NCBI GenBank assembly: GCA_022747635.1
Contig: JAKTNV010000004.1
Coordinates: 22,363,469-22,427,468 of the forward strand
Length of the DNA stretch: 64,000 nucleotides
Origin: Hetaerina americana
Taxonomy: Eukaryota; Arthropoda; Insecta; Odonata; Calopterygidae
Direction: 5' to 3'
Shown here piece after piece: positions 59,901 through 64,000 of this stretch. Within the stretch, counting starts at the first letter, position 1. Each line of letters opens with the position of its first letter. The notes under the pieces were generated by a model. That model saw only the letters and a list, made by a program, of their open reading frames with translations, searched no databases and was not told the DNA's origin. The translations under genes and the position numbers were made by a program.

Positions 59901-62482
59901 ATGAAAGGCCACCTTAAAACTGTACAAAATAACAGCATTTTATGGGCTTAATTCAGTTAAATGGAGTAAAATAATGGCACGAAATGGCTGAAGATAAACC
60001 TAGATAAGATACTGATAAAAATGTATTGGAGCAGTATAAAAATAGATCAGTGGCTAATTTCTTACTCTGGTATTTTCATATGATAAGCTTCATGGTCTCC
60101 GTTCATCATGCGAAAATTCTTGATGTCAGAGTAACAGAATCTGACTTAGTAGAAGGGTTAATAAATGCAGTAAATATATTTGATCAGGGACAACCTTTAG
60201 ACGCTAAAATGAAACGTTTTACATATTATTAAAAGGAAGCGAATTGAATTAATTAACTCCAAAACATGACTTTGATGATTAAAAATAACCATAATGTTCG
60301 GCAACTTGTGATATCCTTTAAATTGGTCAATAATTCCTTTATCTATGGAATGCGTGTGTTTCGGAAAAATGTGCCAGTCAATAATTAGTCAGAGAAAAAT
60401 GATACCTCCGGTTCAAACCATGGTGATACTTCATCGATATCATCGTCGTTGCCACTATGTTTTTTTCAATTGATTTTTCTTCAAGCTTTTGAGGTAGCTA
60501 AATTTTCTTTAATACGAGCGCGCATGCACAAGCGCCCTAAGCACGACATTTCAATTTTCATTTTAATTAATACTAAATTAGAAATTATTTTATTCTATCT
60601 CAAGATAAAGGAAAAGTTACGCACAACGAGTCCTACTAGCATTCGTCGGAATAACTTTCTCGAAAAGCGTGGAAGGAGTTGTAGCAGGATCTCACTGATA
60701 AGAGGCACAAAGCACACACACCACAACAAGATTATCTCCCGGCATCAAGCCTCGAAGTAATCAAGCCGTTGCTAATCCGCTCTCTAATATGCATTTACTC
60801 CCATTAACCTATTATTCAAGAGTGCCTGCGTTCTTTAATATGAAACCGGGGTGGGATGTTTCGTTCTCCCCCTACATGCCCCGACGGGGATCGGTGATAG
60901 TGCTTGAATGAGACCAACGGAAGAAGACCACGATACACAATTACTTAAAAGATATTTATCGTATCCGGACGATTTCTACAACATTCATACAAAGAATTTT
61001 AATATATCGTAATTTTGATGCCGTCTTTTTCGATGTTTTATGTTTAATCGAAATTCAGGATCAGACCCGAGGAAGATTTGCAACATAGTGATAAAATCAA
61101 TTTTCCTAAGACGGAACATTCAAGGAGTGATCTTCGTTCATATTTCAGGTCAGGGGAAACCTTTATACAATAAATTGTTTATCCAGATTTGTTGTCAATC
61201 AAGATTTCATAGCAAATATCTTATCCTACACTCGTTAGGTTATGCAAATCGCCATGAGTTGCTAGTATGTTAAGAAGCTATTAAACCTTTTACAATTTTA
61301 GGAGAAAAATATCACGTTAAATATAGCAATTATTTAAAAACATATAATGGAAGAGAGTTTTTGAATTTTTTGCCATGAAAATTTATAAACATTTACTTAT
61401 GAATGCGTAATTAGTTTTATCCACAAGATGTAATTAAATTATATTTCAAATTTAAAGTAGTTAATTTTAATCGAAGCAATATCAGATTTTTATTAGGTTC
61501 CTCGAACAAATTTAGAAACGATTTTCATTGTTAAAACAAAAAATGAATTGCTTTGTGCATACTTTTAATACCCCAAGTGAATAACAATGAACCAGTCATT
61601 TTAGTTGCGAAGGGACAGTTGGAGTCCCGCAACCAAATAAAGATATATCAATAGTCTGGTGAGACAAGTGAGCGATTTTAATGTGTATTGAATGACGGTG
61701 TAATGGAATATATACGGGTCAACTTGCTGATTTAGCAGCATAAACATGGATACGTTTATAATATCTTCGCTGCCATTCTCTTCATGACATGCAAACAAAA
61801 ATTTAAATCGAGGAATTACTGTGGTTGATTTCCCTGAGGAAAGCGTGCAGGAAGTTTGATGAAGGTCACCTTTTGCGTCACATTTAGCAGTGCTACACTA
61901 CCAGTACTTCAAATACTTACAAACACTTAAATGAGCATTAAAGAGCTTCATAATTTATTCCATCGAGATATTTACAACACTATAAATATGTGTCAACAGG
62001 TAGAGAATTACTAGCATTGTCAATAAAAGATAATGAAAATTAATATTATCCAAAACATACAACGTAGCTGTTACCAAACTGATCACGTAACCGCATCCGT
62101 TTTCATTGTGATGGACCTTGATTCGTACCTAGAGTAAACCGTATGGTACGATCCGCAGTGTTCCTTTGGTATTTATGCAACCCATGGCAGCTGATAGTGA
62201 TTATTTTTAATTAAAAAATATTAAAAATTTCACTTTTTAATAGATTTCTTCATTAAAATAATGAAAACATTCTTGTTTTTACATGTAATTAAAAAAATCT
62301 TTCTCCTAGTTACTTTGTGCACCTAAGAATGTGCAAATTTTATTGCAAGCGCAAAGTTAATTCTACGTCAACTACAGTTGCCCAAATACGACCCGTGGGC
62401 TAGAATATATGCCATGCGTTAAAGGATGTCCATCACCGTGAAAACGGGATAATTGAAGGAACACAATTACACGTTGTGTCGT
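56919..62482. other. Non-coding DNA, probably the first part of the receptor intron, with a GC-rich island at about 57320-58130
   Basis: This lies immediately downstream (minus-strand sense) of the receptor exon. I looked for a phase-1 acceptor followed by the N-A-(T/S)-R block and for membrane-helix exons on the minus strand and found none. The island at 57320-58130 has open frames on both strands without domains. Confidence 0.4.
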
Positions 62483-62488
62483 ACTCAC
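62483..62488 (-). other. Splice donor of the receptor exon
   Basis: Read on the minus strand the exon ends ...ACCTCC-C followed by GTGAGT, an almost perfect donor. It interrupts the codon after Ser194 at phase 1. The open frame runs on for 18 further residues of unrelated sequence, which should be intron, not protein. Confidence 0.8.
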
Positions 62489-63071
62489 GGGAGGTGTTGT
62501 ACTTGATGCCGTTGAGCTCGTCGAAGCATGGGAGAACAGCGAGGGAGCCTCCGGGCGTCGGCGGCCAGCAAAGGATCTTGTCCCAGCTCCGATTGCACGG
62601 GAGGGACTCCTCGTCCAGATTCCCACCGCCGCCCGCCGCCTCCGACGACTCCGGCGGCGCCGCCCGGGCCTCACCGCCCCACGCCGCCGCCGGCCCGTCG
62701 CTGCTCATCTGCAGCAAGCACCCGATCTCCTTCATGGACATGGCGGCCAGCACGTCGGTCGAGGGAGCGTCCCTCGACTCCGACCCCGCATCCTCCTCCG
62801 TATACGAGTAGTTGTGCTGGGGTGAGGAGAATCCACCCCCAAACATGAGGGGCAGGGCCACCGGCGGCAGCGGGTGCCTATTGTGGTGGTGGTGGTGCTG
62901 TTGGTGGTGCGGGTGCTCCACGTGTTGACGCTGGAGATAGTCTCCGCCGCCTTGATAGCCGAGTCGATGTTGGGTCTGAAGGGCGCGCACGTTCACGCCG
63001 AGGGCGGCGACGTCCGCGCCTCCGGACGCCATGGTGAGAATGAGGGCCGCTATGATACTGATGGGGATCAT
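62489..63071 (-). CDS. N-terminal coding exon of a class B (secretin-family) GPCR, DH44/CRF-like receptor type
   Basis: This is the only host protein exon I can support. The open frame starts at ATG 63071 and encodes 194 residues before a splice donor. Residues 1-19 form a hydrophobic signal peptide (MIPISIIAALILTMASGGA region). Residues 50-66 are His-rich and 128-150 are Ala/Gly-rich, an unstructured linker. Residues 115-194 match the start of the hormone-receptor domain: Cys118, Cys159, Cys168 and Cys182, the invariant Trp-Asp of RSWDKILCWPPTP, and FDELNGIKYNTS, with N-glycosylation sites at Asn87, Asn160 and Asn192. Class B receptors bind peptide hormones outside the cell and signal through G proteins. 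The LCWPPTP and ELNGIKYNT stretches resemble insect diuretic hormone 44 receptors more than PDF or DH31 receptors, but this is a motif judgement. The exon is phase 1, so the next exon should begin AG plus the conserved N-A-(T/S)-R. The remaining hormone-domain cysteines and all seven membrane helices are missing and must lie on other exons at lower coordinates. Confidence 0.82.
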
Positions 63072-63079
63072 TACAACGA

Positions 63080-63104
63080 ACTTGGGGAGGAAAAAAAGAT
63101 AGGT
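63080..63104 (-). other. Probable splice acceptor just upstream of the receptor start codon
   Basis: On the minus strand a pyrimidine tract (CTATCTTTTTTTCCTCCCC) ends in AAG, followed by TTCGTTGTA and then the ATG. This is a good 3' splice site 9 nt before the start codon. It suggests a 5' untranslated exon at higher coordinates, though a further coding exon in the same frame cannot be excluded. Confidence 0.55.
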
Positions 63105-64000
63105 TTAGCGTGGTTGGCTAGTGTTTGGATTAACAGGGAGGGTAAAGTTGGCTAAAAATCTTTTATTTCCTTTTTCGGGAGATAACGGGAAATCGACAAC
63201 GTTGAAGTCTTTGGGGAGTTAGAATGACGAGGGAAAAGGAACGATCAATTAAACACGAAAGCTATATGATACAGAAAAATCCTCGATTTAGACGTACTCT
63301 AAATGTTCCCCTTTCCCTAAAAGGGTTACACTATCCTAATATTCTAAAAGTAGAAGCGTAAACAGCTTTTCACCTTTTTCTTACGTTTTCTTTAAGCACC
63401 CTGACCGAATTTATAGAACGGACATCTTGGTGTAGCGTTTCATGAATAAGAAACGATTCTTTTTTGTTCTTGTATCTCCCTAAATGTCGAAAAATAAGGG
63501 CTTGTTTTAATCTTGCCCTCTTTCAGACGTCTCTATGCGCATCTTACTACCCTCTTTGAACTTTCAGTAGATAAGGCACTGAGACAAATTTATGACAAGA
63601 ATCACGTATTCGACCCTTGTGCCTCTGGGAGTCCCGTCCGTGAACGCGAAGGTGGCGGCAATATTTAGCGACTTAAGCCGGTGTTTCCGAAGGCGATCGG
63701 AGGAATGTACATATATCGGGGAAACCATTTAAAGATAATTTTCTGTTTTAATCTTTGACCTCTTTCTTTCTACGCCTCCTTTTATGTGGTACCGTTGTTC
63801 CGACAACCTCGCCAGTGGTGCATTGCCTTGAATATTAAGGGTGCCGAAACTTAATGCTTGCTGGCAATAGAAACGTGGGAAAAAAACAAGATTTTTTGAG
63901 GAAAATTCGAATAGCAAAATGACTTCAAGGGTGACGTGCTCAAATTACTAATACATTAAAATGAAAACATTTGATGCCGAGAGAGAAGGGTTGTGGATTA
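63105..64000. other. Upstream of the receptor exon: probable 5' UTR intron
   Basis: I see no recognisable coding sequence, RNA gene or transposon in these roughly 900 bases. If the acceptor next to the start codon is real this is intron, and the promoter lies outside the window or is not recognisable. Confidence 0.4.

Noticed and set aside
62372..62674. Arg-rich 100-codon minus frame and two Pro/Ser-rich plus frames over the receptor exon
   Set aside because: Shadows of the GC-rich receptor exon in other frames.
1..64000. CRISPR array or prokaryotic operon
   Set aside because: No regularly spaced direct repeats, no dense collinear coding and no ribosome-binding sites. Composition and transposons are animal-like.

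Overview
The window looks like a piece of a large, AT-rich, intron- and transposon-laden arthropod (probably insect) nuclear genome. The grounds are a single recognisable host exon with clean GT/AG splice signals and an insect-type secretin-family neuropeptide receptor domain, several mariner relics, non-LTR retrotransposon tails, tRNA-derived SINEs, a Penelope-like element, and no dense operon-like coding. I cannot name the species. Almost all long open frames in the window are chance frames in GC-rich or low-complexity DNA, or lie antisense to transposon relics.

Host gene: near the right end, on the minus strand (about 62489-63080), lies one exon of a class B (secretin-family) GPCR. It holds a signal peptide, a long low-complexity His-rich and Ala/Gly-rich linker, and the first part of the hormone-binding domain, ending at a strong splice donor. 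The closest family by motif is the CRF-like diuretic hormone 44 receptor. The rest of the gene must lie at lower coordinates on the minus strand, but I found no transmembrane exon in the remaining 62 kb, so most or all of the window is probably one giant intron of this receptor gene. A pyrimidine-rich acceptor 9 nt before the ATG suggests an upstream non-coding exon at higher coordinates.

Mobile DNA, left to right: a degenerate palindromic hammerhead-like element (1.8 kb); a palindrome-plus-tail repeat in two copies (5.3 and 37.4 kb); a small inverted repeat and a perfect hairpin (17.3-18.0 kb); a SINE-like relic (19.4 kb); a very young-looking 235-bp perfect-palindrome element with hammerhead ribozyme cores on both strands and a 14-bp target duplication (22.0 kb); an older relative of it (22.6 kb); a LINE 3' end (23.1-23.5 kb); a deleted mariner (23.8-24.3 kb, minus); a possible SINE (30.0 kb, minus); a LINE reverse-transcriptase relic (34.0-34.7 kb); a decayed mariner (39.1-39.8 kb); an internally deleted mariner with perfect 33-bp terminal repeats and TA duplication (47.5-48.2 kb); a tRNA-derived SINE (49.6-49.9 kb, minus); and a head-to-head pair of 5'-truncated Penelope-like elements between AT microsatellites (54.9-56.9 kb).

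The most interesting thread is architectural. The Penelope-like pair and the hammerhead-bearing elements are built as two head-to-head copies whose 3' ends point outward, with different junction points, and both carry hammerhead-type core sequences. This looks like one recurrent mechanism (inverted dimer formation during Penelope-type retrotransposition) operating from about 0.2 kb to 2 kb. The rest of the window is AT-rich non-coding DNA broken by 0.3-1 kb GC-rich islands with strong purine/pyrimidine strand bias, whose role is unknown.
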